Below are positions 45,447-56,540 of a stretch of 64,000 nt of DNA, piece after piece. The stretch spans positions 4,810,001 through 4,874,000 of the forward strand of contig JAPTOF010000010.1 in assembly GCA_028554755.1 (NCBI GenBank), given 5' to 3'. Positions within the stretch are counted from its first letter, which is position 1. Each line of letters begins with the position of its first letter. Under the pieces are notes generated by a model. The model had not been told where the DNA came from and made no database searches. It was given only the letters and a program-made list of their open reading frames with translations. Position numbers and translations under genes: made by a program. This DNA comes from Cordia subcordata. Its lineage: Eukaryota > Streptophyta > Magnoliopsida > Boraginales > Cordiaceae.

Positions 45447-46168
45447 ATGGATTCGAACCAAGAAATAGAGTCTTCAAACACAGACAGCACAAGCACCAAC
45501 AATAGCTTCACCAGCATCGGCAGCATCTCAATCAACTCTCTGTCCACTAATAGTAATACCAACGCCGCCATGATTGGCTCACCAACTGCATCATCCTCAT
45601 CAGCATCCCCATCAACCCTAAGCCGGTACGAGAACCAAAAGCGCAGAGACTGGAACACTTTTGGCCAGTATCTCAGAAACCACAGGCCACCGCTCTCTCT
45701 TTCACGCTGCAGTGGCGCACACGTTCTTGAATTCCTCAGGTACTATATGAGTTTCGAACCTGAGACTATTTTGTTTCTGATACCATGTTAAAATTACAAC
45801 CTCATCCAAAAAAGCTTAACTTATATTGTACTAACAGGTACTTAGACCAGTTTGGGAAAACCAAAGTGCACACACAACTTTGCCCCTTTTTTGGCATCCC
45901 AAATCCACCTGCGCCTTGCCCTTGCCCTCTGCGTCAAGCTTGGGGAAGCCTTGATGCGCTCATTGGTCGCCTCAGAGCTGCCTATGAAGAAAATGGAGGC
46001 AAGCCTGAGACAAACCCTTTTGGGGCTCGAGCAGTTAGGCTTTATTTGCGTGAAGTTCGCGATTCTCAGGCGAAGGCTCGAGGGATAAGCTACGAGAAGA
46101 AGAAGCGAAAGAGGCCGCCGCCTCAAGGGCAAGCGCAGCCTCTGCAGCCACCACCAAGCTCAACCTGA
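45447..46168 (+). CDS. ALOG-domain transcription regulator, LSH3/LSH4-like (207 aa)
   Basis: Two exons, 45447-45739 and 45838-46168, 207 codons plus TGA. Residues 1-58 are Ser/Thr/Asn-rich and low complexity. The ALOG (DUF640) domain runs from about 59 to 185: [39 protein letters not shown], then the zinc-ribbon insertion with His and three Cys ([13 protein letters not shown]) and [21 protein letters not shown] basic nuclear signal KKKRKR follows, then a Pro/Gln tail. ALOG proteins are nuclear DNA-binding regulators of organ boundaries and meristem identity; LSH3/LSH4 act at shoot organ boundaries. The start is the ATG at 45447; the codon nine bases upstream in frame is not ATG. The 98-bp intron splits the conserved EFLR/YLDQ and looks insertion-derived; without splicing the protein would end at 45791. 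Confidence 0.95.
45740..45837 (+). repeat. 98-bp ALOG-gene intron with 8-bp flanking direct repeat and tRNA-like repeat body
   Basis: The exon/intron and intron/exon borders both read CAGGTACT (45737-45744 and 45835-45842). The body includes TTTCGAACCTGAGAC and CTGATACCATGTTA, which resembles the T-arm and acceptor end of initiator tRNA-Met. It aligns with 58667-58737. Confidence 0.65.
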
Positions 46169-47637
46169 TATGGAGCATCAGCGGCCGCGGCCATGGATGA
46201 TGATCATCAAAATTGGCATAAGATTTCTTTGCATATCTTATAGTAGGAGTACTTCATCGATAGTATCTCTAGTCTTCTCTATCTTTACTTTTAAGTTTCT
46301 TTTTTTCTTTTTCTCTCTGATATTTTTTGATCTGCAGAAACTATGTTTAGCTCAAATTTCGATGATTTAATGCAAACAGTGGAAGTTATTGCTTGTAATA
46401 GAACTGGTAGTTTATGTTGCTTCCCAGTTACCCAAAAAAAACCCAAAAAAAAAAGGAAAAGAAAGGAAAAAAAAAAAGAAAAGGAAAATGGTTAAGCTCC
46501 GTTTGACTTATCATAGAGGATCAGGCTAAGCAGTGGTACTGTAATAATTGAAGTATTAGTATGTACTAGTTGCTTCTGCTGCTGCTGCTTAGATCTCTCT
46601 TGAGACTTTGGGTGATGCAAATTGTCGCGTTATATAGACATCCACATCTACATGATGATGATGCACCATTCATGGCAGTCAATAGATTTGCATATCATGT
46701 TCCATGTCTATTTTTTTTTTCTGTCATATAATATTCATGTTATTTAGTATTATATAACAAGTATGACCCAAGAAAAATGATTATCATTGTCCATTTCATC
46801 TTATTTTTCTCTTTTTTTTTGGGTGATCTTGAAAAAGAAGCGAAAAGAAAAAAACAAGAAACTTTGCAAGGATTTCTTGTCAGCTTTGTCTATTACTTGG
46901 CTATATGTATTGTTTATAGTGCAAATTGAAGTGAGCTTTCAATTTTTCCACTTTTGGGAAGTTCACTGCAATTTTGCTATTTATGTTGCAGCTGAGGCAG
47001 TGTTTAATTACTTTTTTCTGCTAAAATTCCATTGATGTCCATTCAATTTAGGTTAGCAAATTTGGAACTTCTGCTGTAAACAGCCATGTGTGAATTTTTA
47101 GTAATTAATCAGTTAAAAGACACTGCACTTTGGAGATTAAATGTAGATAGCTGCTTAGTACTCACAGTCTTTGTATTCTTCTTCTCCCCTCTGGAAATTG
47201 TGTATATATGAACTTATTTATTATGCAAAATCTGTTTCCCATTTCTCTGTCATGTCATATCAATCTCAGATGTTCCCCTAAATAGGACAATCTTTGCATT
47301 AAATTATTTGTGAACGATACTCAACAGCCATATCTAGTTAAGGGTTTCACAGTTGGATCATGTTAGGCTATGCTTATAAAGACAAAATGTTCTTTCCTCA
47401 CATAGAACACACACATGACCATATTTAATGTTTTTGCATGTTGGTGGCACCATGATCATCTATGCTGAAACCATATTAATCTTTAGTTTAGTTTGCTTAT
47501 TTGACTTCCTTGTATACATTTTGTGATCATATATCTAGTCCCTCTTCTAGTTCCACAAATAGACTTGATCTATTAGGTTTTGACTCTGTTTTCTTTCAAT
47601 TGCACTTTGTTGTATTGTAATTAACTTGCTCTAAGGC
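46169..47637. other. 3' flank of the LSH gene and intergenic DNA
   Basis: The 3' UTR probably extends to the region of the A-rich tract at 46430-46490. A short (CTG)n run occurs near 46575. No further gene. Confidence 0.45.
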
Positions 47638-47850
47638 TAATTGTTTGGATTGGTTTTCCTAATAGTGCTTTTTTTTATGACATTTGAAAAAAAGAAAATT
47701 TGTTGAGAAGTTAAAAGTTTCAACTTCTAGAATATCTAAATTTGATGATTTCTTTTTAGAGTTTCAAAATTTTTTTTTAAAGTTAAACCAAGTATTTATT
47801 GCTAAAAAAATTACTTTTTCATTAAAAAAAAAGTAAGAATTCAAACAGGC
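47638..47850. mobile_element. Degenerate Tourist-like MITE (family of 25107-25338)
   Basis: The ends ATTGTTTGGATTGGTTTT and (complement) GCCTGTTTGAATTC are inverted, and CTA flanks both sides. The interior is A/T-rich, as in the other copies. Confidence 0.6.
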
Positions 47851-47885
47851 TAGTGCATACAAGATTTTCTTGAGTTGACTAACAA

Positions 47886-47992
47886 CTTGTTTGGCTTGGG
47901 GCTTTTAAGTTATAAATAGTAAAAATTTTGTGAGGATATTTTTTTAAGGAGTTTATAAGCTGTCAAATAAGCAGAGCCAGACAGGTTTTAAG
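47886..47992. mobile_element. Very short MITE-like inverted-repeat element (about 105 bp)
   Basis: The left end AACTTGTTTGGCT and the right end (complement AAACCTGTCTGGCT) are inverted. The central part (CTTTTAAGTTATAAATAGT, TTTATAAGCTGTCAAATAAG) is also partly palindromic. Confidence 0.45.
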
Positions 47993-50300
47993 TAAATGTG
48001 TAGTCAACTAGGTAAAACATAGTTCTACAAGAGAAGCAGTGCTCTGAAACATGATATTGTTTGATCATTCTAATTTGTTGTTATGAAACCATTGCTATTA
48101 TTATATGCCAAGAATAGGGTCCCTTATTCCCACCAAATATGAGCCAGATCTATTTAATAGGGTTAGAAAAAAAATTTTGGATGATAATCGGAGGGACCCA
48201 ATAAATGGATCAGAAGAATAAAATTAGACAAGACATTTTCTGGTGATATCATGAATTCTTATGTTAATTATTGGCAGTGGGCATAAAGTAATAATTAATT
48301 TCATATTATATATTTTTTGGATGAAAAATAATATTATTTTATTAGATTTGGTTATCATGATACATCAAGCATTTAACAATTTGTCGGGTTCTTTTCAAAT
48401 TAGCAGCTTGATTTTCTTAATATATATATATATATATAGCTTATTTCTATTTGTATATCTACAGTGTAAAAACATGTTTACTTATCTTTCAAATACTTAG
48501 AAATAAATAATTAGAATCCGAGGTGTATGCACGCATTTCTATCGAATTGCTTATAAGCAGCAATTTGATCGTGTGAGTTTTCTGTTTCTTTTTTGTTCTT
48601 CTTTTCTTTTTAGTCATAACAGTTGGCTGCAATGTGAGCTATGATGTTTCGTGGCTTAGATCGATTTTCATTGTTTCATCTTTTTCCTGTAAGATATATC
48701 TTGTAATCATCAGGTGCATATATCGATACACCACTCCGTGATTTTTATCATATTTTCAGAAGAAAATACTGGAGGGAATCAGGGTTAACAACTGAGCTGG
48801 CCTTTTCTTTTATTTTCTCTTTATTTTTTTTTCTTTTTTCTTTTTTGGGATGTCCATGGTATTCTTGAAGATTTTCATCTTAGTACATAGAAGAACAGAT
48901 GTTGCTAGTTACACTTAAGCTGCAATATTGATAGTCTGCTTCTGTAAAAATTCTTTGATGCTTTTAATTTATTTCGATGCAGAAGATCAAGAAAGTGTAA
49001 ACGCGAGTATTGCAAATACTGCGACTACCGAAATTTTCTTGCGTGACACCATGTTTCTCCATGTTAGCCAATTATATATTAATAATCTTTTTTCCTTTCG
49101 CGGAATAATTATATAATAATTTTCACCAAGCAATACTTGTCTGACTATAGAAATGCAATTCTGTGGAGAAGTTCCTCCCCATGTACATTTTGTTTTCATT
49201 TATAAAATTTCGAAAAGGAATCCATCTTTTTTTCCTTTAAAACATGCAATTACATGATTTTTAAGCCTCTTTTAGATATGTCTGCATCTATATTTATATC
49301 GTCTATGTTTTTCGAAATATCTTTTATTAAGCTCTTCTGCTTGCCTCTTTGAGTAGGGTATAATATAAATTTATACAATTAAGCTCACTTTTTTTTTTAA
49401 TTTAATAAAAGATAGAAAAAATTAGAAAATGTATATGTATTTTACATGCATGCAGATATAGATTGCCCCAGAAACTTTTGGGTTTTCATGATGAAGAAGC
49501 ATCATTGCGTATCCGCGTAGAATTCATCAATTTCTGAGAAAACTTTAATTGCCACGAGAATGAATCTATGTAAAATGTTGGTAGCTCCGAGGAGATTTTA
49601 AAATGAACCATACATTTATGACGGAAGATTTGGTTGTTTGCAAATATTTTCGGGCAATAGGGTTTGGTCTTACTTATCATTGCCTCTGCTTGCATTGACT
49701 GGAAGTTATATTTATTTCTTAATGTCACATGTTATGATTTAATTAATTTTTTTTAAGTTAGTTAAATTTAATAAATATATTATTCATCTCTTATTACTTT
49801 TTTTATATCAGGTTTATTCGTGTTTTACTTGTATAATTTTAATATTTTATTCAATTATTACACATCTTTTACAAAGAAAACATGATGGAAAATTTAGAAA
49901 GAATTATATTTTACACAAAATATTTGTATTTATTCTCGTACAAGTTATAAAATATAATTATATTGCGCATTAGCAATATATTTGGATTATACTCTTAAAC
50001 GTATTGGTGCAAATATAGACGCATGCATATATCACGTATTATGCAAATTTTATCACACACCCACCTTATTGTCCCCAATAGGAGTATTGTGATCCTTGCA
50101 GAGCGTTAACCACTCTTTTATATATAAATAAAAAATGAATCACTCTTCTTCTCTATCGTTCCTTTCCATCTCTCTCTCTGTTTCTCTCTCGCCATAATCC
50201 TCCAAGTCTGTTAAATGCTCTATCTAGCTTGCTTTTTGTTTCCCCTCTTTCCCAATCAATCTTCAAGATCTATAAATAACGCATGTGCACACACACACAC
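47993..50300. other. Intergenic DNA without recognisable genes
   Basis: AT-rich. It contains a short (TA)n run at 48420-48438 and T-rich tracts near 48820. Confidence 0.45.
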
Positions 50301-50358
50301 ATTTGTTGCTGTTGTTGTTGCTACTGTTGTTGTTGTTGTTGTTGCTTTTGCTGTTGCT

Positions 50359-50394
<36 letters not shown>

Positions 50395-50398
50395 ATGT
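50301..50398. repeat. (TTG)n/(CTG)n trinucleotide microsatellite
   Basis: About 30 TTG, CTG and TTGCTG units, ending in a pure (CTG)7-like run. An open frame across it (poly-Val/Ala) is a by-product of the repeat. Confidence 0.9.
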
Positions 50399-51354
50399 TG
50401 TCCAAATAAATGATTCTTTTGAGGCTTCAAATTATTCATAGTTGAGGATGAAATTTTTAAAAAGTATTTGGAAGTTAAAGATCATGATTCAAAGGTGTAC
50501 TTGAAATTGGTAAAAAATTGTATGATCCCAAAAACTAATATAATATATAATAGTATAAAGTTGAATCTCATCTTTGAGGATGTTTTAGAAGGTGCCACAG
50601 TCATAATTTAGAGTATTTTAATAGTATCAAATCAATAAGTTTTGATTTTTATGGATTCTATCTTGATTAAGTAAATAATCATTATTTAATATTAACAAAT
50701 TACAAAAATTATGTCATAAGTCTTCACTCTTTTTCTTCTTTTTCACTCTTTTTTTTTTCAAGTTAGTCCCATAGTTTCAAAAGATCAAAATTAATTAATT
50801 CTTATATTTTTAAAAAGCCATCAATTTAATCTCTATTGTTAAATATTTATTGATAATTGAATAAAAAGATGTAACTTGATTATCCTCTATAATTTCAAAC
50901 ATTTATTAAATAAAATATAGGAGAATTCTCGAGTTATCATGAGTGTATATATGTGAGAATATCACATATATAGAATGTTTAATCAAAATAAAAAAATATA
51001 CTAAAAAGTACATTTTTATAAATTTTTTAAATAGAAAATATACAAAATCTATATATTTATGTATAATAGTAATAAAGTTGTGCCACATTATCAATTTTTA
51101 ATTTTTATGGGATTCTTTTTTTACTAATTACGCTTCTATATTACAAATGAGAAATTATCCTACAAGTCACTATTGTTTTTTTTTTTAAGTTAGTCCTAAT
51201 TAGTAAGTAAGATCCAAATCAGTTCCTAATATTTTCAAAAAATAATTAATATAGCCCGTATCAAGAAATATTTAATAAAAGAATATGCATTTATATCTAT
51301 TCTATTATATAAAATTAAACAAGTGAATTTGGACTTCTCTAAATGACACAAAGC
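50399..51354. repeat. AT-rich DNA containing two diverged direct repeats
   Basis: The segments 50757-50872 and 51183-51290 share the order AAGTTAGTCC, AAGATC.AAAT, CCTAATATTTT-like, then AAATATTTA.T..T.A..GAATA. They are probably pieces of the same unknown element. No gene. Confidence 0.4.
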
Positions 51355-51359
51355 TAAGG

Positions 51360-51766
51360 TGATGCAGCCCAGAATTTTATAGTTTTAGTTAGTTATTAAA
51401 ATTGGTTAGGGTTTAGGATTTATTAATTGCTATTGAGTCCTAGTTATACTAGGATTAATTTATTACCTATTTTGTTATGGAAAGAGTTGGTAGAAGTTTT
51501 AGTTTCCTAATTGGTTGGTAGAAGTTTTAGTTTCCTAATTAGTTTTAGATTCCTATTTAGTTTCTTATGTAGTTTTGGATTTCTAGTCTATATATAGGGG
51601 TGAAAGCTGTCATTGTTACATAGCTTTTCAGAATTATTCAATAATATTTATTTCTCTGTCCTAGGGTTTATTATCTTAGGAATTTCTAGACTAATTTCAG
51701 CCTTGAAATTAAGCTCCTTGATTCTTCTACTTTCTTGTTTATGTTCTCCAAATATCCGCTGCGTTA
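51360..51766 (+). repeat. 5' LTR of the gypsy element
   Basis: Starts TGATGCAGCCCAG and ends GCTGCGTTA, so it ends in TA instead of the usual CA. A TATA box (CTATATATAGGG) lies at about 51589-51600. A 28-bp tandem duplication (GGTTGGTAGAAGTTTTAG) near 51485-51540 is absent from the 3' copy. Confidence 0.9.
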
Positions 51767-51769
51767 GTT

Positions 51770-51785
51770 AGTTATCAGAGCAAGG
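51770..51785 (+). other. Primer-binding site, initiator-tRNA-Met type
   Basis: AGTTATCAGAGCAAGG three bases after the 5' LTR, a variant of TGGTATCAGAGC. Confidence 0.7.
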
Positions 51786-51813
51786 TTTTTTTTCAGCTAA
51801 TCTCACGTTCACA

Positions 51814-52829
51814 ATGCCTCCAAGGAGAGGAAGAGGTCGTGTTGTAGCAACTAAAGTTCTTTCCCCTAATCAACAACAACGAGATGAAGAAATTCAAGAG
51901 TTAAGAAGACAAATTGAAGCTTTAGCTCAGTGCCTTGCACAACTTGAAACTCTAACTCATGATGGTGATGATGATGAGTAGAAGGAAGAAATAATTGAAA
52001 ACTCGTTTCATAATCATGCACAACGACGTTTGCCTTATGTACGAGAAGGACAAAAGTGGGATGGAGGTTTTAAAATTGAAATCCCTGAATTCAACGGAGG
52101 AATTCAAGCAGAAAAATTTATTGATTGGTTAGCTGCAATTGAGAGGATATTTGATTTTAAAGATGTTCCTGAAAATAAAAAGGTAAAATTAGTAGCTTTA
52201 AGATTGAGACGACGTGCATATGCATGGTGGGATCAACTTAATTTAACACGCCAAAGAAGGGGAAAGCTGAAATTTTCAAATTGGGAAAAGATGAAAAAGA
52301 AGTTGCGCGAAAATTTTCTACCTTTCAATTTTGTCCAAACCATGTATCAAAGGTTGCAAAATGTTCGCCATGGCAATTGCACTGTTAATGAATACATGGA
52401 GGAGTTTTATCAATTAATAGCTCGTAATGACTCATCTGAGAATGAGGAACAATTGGTAGCAAGATATATTGGTGGGCTTAGGCAAAACATTCAAGACACA
52501 CTCGCTCTACACAATTTTTGGACTATTTCAGAAGCGTTTCAACGTGCATTAGTTGCAGAAAAACACCAAAATAGGGGCAACAATCGAGTTGGAAATAATC
52601 GTGATTTTATTACCAGATTTTCAAACCAAAATCAACAAGGTCAAGGGGTTTTGACAACCGTGAGACACAAATAGATGCACCAAAAAGTAATTCAGCAAAT
52701 CAAACAACTAAAATAGCACCAAATAATAGAAATCAAGGTAGTGGTTCAGCAAATCGTTGCTACAAGTGTGGGGATCCTAATCATAAATCTGCTGAGTGTA
52801 GAAAAAACAATAGCAGAGAAGGGAAGAAT
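51814..52829 (+). pseudogene. gag of the gypsy element
   Basis: The start MPPRRGRGRVVATK is at 51814. A TAG at 51979 interrupts the frame, which then continues (52030-52674) with the gag domain (FIDWLAAIERIFDF, AYAWWDQLN, TVNEYMEEFYQL). A frameshift near 52640 leads to the zinc knuckle CYKCGDPNHKSAEC (52758-52799). The product would be a capsid/nucleocapsid protein; it is now defective. Confidence 0.85.
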
Positions 52830-53597
52830 TTGTTGATGGAGACTGATGATCAAGAAAACGAAGAAGAAAAAGAAGAGCCTATTTATGATGAAATTTATGA
52901 AGATGATGAAGCTGATATGGTATTCGGAGACGTTGGTGAGTCTCTCGTGGTCCGAAAAAACCTTATTGCTCCGAAACAAGATTCTGTGGATGATTGGCTA
53001 TGCACTAACATTTTTCCCACTACTTGCACTATTGGTGGAAAAGTGCGTAAGCTTATCATTGATAGTGGAAGTTGTGAAAATATCATATCTGAAGAGGCTG
53101 TTTCCAAACTAAGTTTTCCAATAAAGCCACACCTTCTACCTTACAAGCTTGCATGGTTCAAAAAAGGGAGTGAGGTACCTGTTACAAAACAATGTCTCGT
53201 TTCTTTTTCTATTGGTAATAAATACTTTGATAAGGTGCTTTGTGATGTTGTGGCTATGGATGTGTGTCACATGTTATTAGGTAGACCTTGGCAATATGAT
53301 CGTAATGTGAAACATGATGGTGGGAAAAATACTTATATGTTGTATAAAAACAACAAGAAGATTGTTCTAATTCCTATTACAGATGAGAGTGTGTCAAAAC
53401 AAAAGAAATTAGATTATGTTAATTTTCTTTCTATGGCCAAATTTGCTGAAGAGTTGGAGGAATCTAGAATTGCCTTCACTTTGATTGGAAAGGAAATATC
53501 ATCCCTGAGCATTATACCAGATAAGGTGCAACCTATTCTTGCTGAGTTTAGTGATGTCATGCCTGATGAACTACCACCAGGATTACCTCCAATGTGA
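52830..53597 (+). pseudogene. Aspartic protease region of the gypsy element
   Basis: A 255-codon open frame begins with an acidic stretch (EEKEEPIYDEIYEDDE). The retropepsin motif IIDSGSCENII follows (53056-53090), and HMLLGRPWQYDR comes later. DSGS instead of DTGA is usual for this lineage. It ends at a TGA (53595) just where RT should begin (PDELPPGLPPM). Confidence 0.85.
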
Positions 53598-54205
53598 GAA
53601 GTACAATACTGTATTGACTTGATTCCAGGTGCAAGTTTGCCAAATAAAGCTTACTATCGGATGAGTCCAAAACAACAAGAAGAATTGAATAAACAAGTGA
53701 GTGAACTTTTAGAAAGAGGTTACGTTCGAGAAAGCATGAGCCCTTGTGCAGTTCCAACATTATTAGTTTCAAATAAGGATGGAAGTTGGCGCATGTGCAT
53801 TGATAGCAAAGCAATTAATAAGATTATAGTCAAGTACAGATTTCTTATTCCTAGACTTGATGACATGTTGGATCAGTTAACATCTGCCAAGATCTTTTCG
53901 AAGATAGATTTAAGAAGTGGATATCATCAAATTGTATTCGTTCAGGTGATGAATGGAAAACTGCATTCAAGACAAGAGATGGGTTGTATGAATGGTTGGT
54001 CATGCCTTTTAGGTTGTCAAATTCCCCTAGTACATTCATGAGAGTGATAAATCTTGTCTTGAAACCATTTATAGGGAAGTTCGTGGTAGTTTACTTTGAT
54101 GATATCCTAATTTACAGTTCCTTTGATGAACTGCACAAAGAACATTTACGGATGGTGTTGATTACCTTGAGGCAAGAGAAGCTTTATTAATCTTAAAAAA
54201 TGTTC
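53598..54205 (+). pseudogene. Reverse transcriptase of the gypsy element
   Basis: Conserved motifs: [47 protein letters not shown] and DLRSGYHQI, then a frameshift near 53945, and the catalytic YFDDILIYS at about 54092. Stops at 54039 (first frame) and 54187. Confidence 0.88.
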
Positions 54206-54884
54206 ATTTATGACAGATAAAGTTATCTTTTTGGGTTTTGAAGTTTCTTCTGCAGGCCTACAGGCTGATGCATCAAAAGTACAAGCAATTCTTGATTGGC
54301 CACAACCTTCGAATGTGCATGACGTTCGTAGTTTTCATGGTTTGGCATCATTCTATCGCAGATTCATTCAAAATTTCAGCACTATTGCAACTCCTATTAC
54401 TGAGTGCATGAAAAAGGGAGTTTTTAAGTGGACTTCTGAAGTAGAGGAAAGCTTTAAGTTACTCAAAAAGAGGCTATCAAAAGCCCCTATCTTAGCATTA
54501 CTAGATTTCAAGAAAATCTTTGAGATAGATTGTGATGCTTCTCTTGTTGGAATTAGAGCTATTCTAAGTCAAGAAGGAAGAGCAATTACTTACTACAGCG
54601 AAAAGCATAATGGTGCTAGGTTGCGCTACGCAACATATGACATTGAGTTTTTTGCAATTGTTCAAACATTAAGGCATTGGAAGCACTGCCTTCTTCAAAG
54701 GGAGTTTATCTTACACTCGGATCATGAAGCTTTGAAATATCTTAAATCCCAAAAGAGTCTAAATTTGAGGCATGCTAAGTAGACTTTATTTTTGCAAGGC
54801 TTTACTTTTACATTAAAACACAAGGCTGGAGTTCATAACCGTGTTGTTGATCCCTTAAGTAGGCATTCTTCTTGATTATCAACT
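54206..54884 (+). pseudogene. RT connection and RNase H of the gypsy element
   Basis: The frame shows FLGFEVSSAGLQAD, FHGLASFYRRFIQNF, the RNase H start EIDCDASLVGIRA, and LHSDHEALKYL. It ends at a TAG (54780), after which TLFLQGFTFTLKHKAG continues the domain. Confidence 0.85.
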
Positions 54885-56159
54885 ATGCAAGTACATGTTG
54901 TGGGGTTCGACATTTTTAAAGAACTCTACCATGAAGATGTGTACTTCGGGTCAATGTTTAAAGAAGTCCAGGATATAGCACGTGATGATTTTACATTGCA
55001 TGGTGGATTTCTCTTTAAAGGTACCAAATTATGCATTCCAGATTGTTCTCTTAAAGAGAAGATCATTCAAGAATTGCATGGTGAAGGGCATTTTGGCAGA
55101 GACAAGACATTGAAACTTGTTGAAACTTCTTACTTTTGGCCAAAGTTGAAGCGTGATATTGCTAGATACGTGGATAGATGCTCTATTTGTTAAGTATCCA
55201 AGGGTGCCATGACAAATGCAGGCCTTTACATGCCATTGCCAGTACCAATCTCACCTTGGACTGATATTAGCATGGATTTTGTTCTTGGATTGCCCCGTAC
55301 ACAAAGAGGTATGGATTCGGTTTTCGTTGTTGTGGATAGATTTTCCAAAATGGCACATTTCATTCCTTGCAAGAAAACCATGGATGCTTCCAACATTGCC
55401 AATCTCTTCTTCAAGAAGGTTTTTCGTTTACATGGGATTCCAGAATCTATTACTTCTAATCGAGATCGCAAGTTTGTTAGCCACTTTTGGAGAACTTTGT
55501 GGAAGAAAATGGGGACAATTTTAAATTTTAGTTCTGCTTATCATCCTCAAACTGATGGTCAAACACAGGTGATCAATAGGAGTTTGGGCAATCTCATTCG
55601 GAACTTAGTTGGAAACAATTATAAACAGTGGGATATTGTACTGCTGCAAGCTAAATTTGCTTTCAACAGGACTATAAATAGAACAACCAAACAAAGTCCT
55701 TTTGAGGTTATTTACGGTTAGAATCCGCGTAGCCTATTAGATTTGGTGCCTATTCCTTACAAGGGTAAATTTAGTGAAAAAGCTGAGAATTTAACGAAGC
55801 ATATCAAGTTAATTCATGAGCAAGTTCGAGAGAGAATTAAGGCCAGCAACGCAACTTACAAACAAGTTTCTGACAAGCGATGACGACGTGTTGTGTTTGA
55901 TGTTGGAGACTATGTGTGGGCTATTTTAACACGTGATCATTACCCTATTGGAGAATACCACAAACTTAGTGCTCGGAAGATTGGACCTTGTAAGATTGTT
56001 GAGAAGATAAATGATAATGCCTATCGCTTGGAGCTTCCTAATTATGTTACTACTTCAGATGTTTTCAATGTTAAGCATCTTGTTCTGTATCATGGAGATT
56101 TGATCGACAATGATGGTGGCAACTCGAGGACTAGTTCTTTTTGCACATGGGGAGACTAA
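54885..56159 (+). pseudogene. Integrase of the gypsy element
   Basis: The zinc finger (ELHGEGHFGRDKT, RCSIC) ends at 55193. The catalytic core is at 55209-55721 ([51 protein letters not shown]). In SNRDRKF, N replaces the usual D before R. The C-terminal domain is at 55893-56159 (GDYVWAILTRDHYPIGEYHK, NDNAYRLELP). The frame ends at TAA 56157-56159, which are the first three bases of the 3' LTR. Confidence 0.88.
56146..56156 (+). other. Polypurine tract of the gypsy element
   Basis: CATGGGGAGAC directly before the 3' LTR. It lies inside the end of the integrase coding frame. Confidence 0.7.
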
Positions 56160-56535
56160 TGCAGCCCAGAATTTTATATTTTTAGTTGGTCATTAAAATT
56201 GGTTAGGGTTTAGGATTTATTAATTGCTATTGAGTCCTAGTTATATTAGGATTAGTTTATTACCTATTTTGTTATGGAAAGGGTTGGTAGAAGTTTTAGT
56301 TTCCTAATTAGTTTTAGATTCTTATTTAGTTTTCTATGTAGCTTTGGATTTCTAGTCTGTATATAGAGGTGAAAGCTTTCATTGTTACATAGCTTTTCAG
56401 AATTATTCAATAATATTTATTTCTCTCTCCTAGGGTTTATTATTTTAGCAATTTCTTGGCTAATTTCAGCCTTGAAATTAAGCTCCTTGATTCTTCTACT
56501 TTCTTGTTTATGTTCTCCAAATATCCATTGCGTTA
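56157..56535 (+). repeat. 3' LTR of the gypsy element
   Basis: Starts TAATGCAGCCCAG (TG changed to TA) and ends CATTGCGTTA, followed by the TAAGG duplication. Confidence 0.9.
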
Positions 56536-56540
56536 TAAGG

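Larger units (their letters stand above)
51360..56535 (+). mobile_element. Ty3/gypsy LTR retrotransposon with both LTRs and TAAGG target duplication, defective
   Basis: The 5176-bp element has a 407-bp 5' LTR (51360-51766), a 379-bp 3' LTR (56157-56535) and a perfect 5-bp direct repeat TAAGG on both sides (51355-51359 and 56536-56540). Gag, zinc knuckle, protease, RT, RNase H and integrase follow in gypsy order. Stops (51979, 52672, 53595, 54187, 54780, 55191, 55719) and frameshifts break the polyprotein. By eye the LTRs differ at about 20 of 380 positions plus one 28-bp tandem duplication, which suggests an insertion of a few million years or less. The integrase C-terminus (SRKIGPCKIVEKINDNAY-like) resembles the CRM/Galadriel chromovirus lineages; I did not resolve which. 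Confidence 0.93.

Noticed and set aside
45299..45658. Minus-strand open frame of 119 codons over the LSH leader and first exon
   Set aside because: Antisense shadow of the Ser/Thr/Asn-rich ALOG N-terminus and its leader; composition only.
45852..46132. Open frames on both strands inside the second LSH exon
   Set aside because: Shadows of the ALOG frame, which is fully supported by conserved motifs.
50215..50409. Small frame with poly-Val/Ala
   Set aside because: Product of the TTG/CTG microsatellite.
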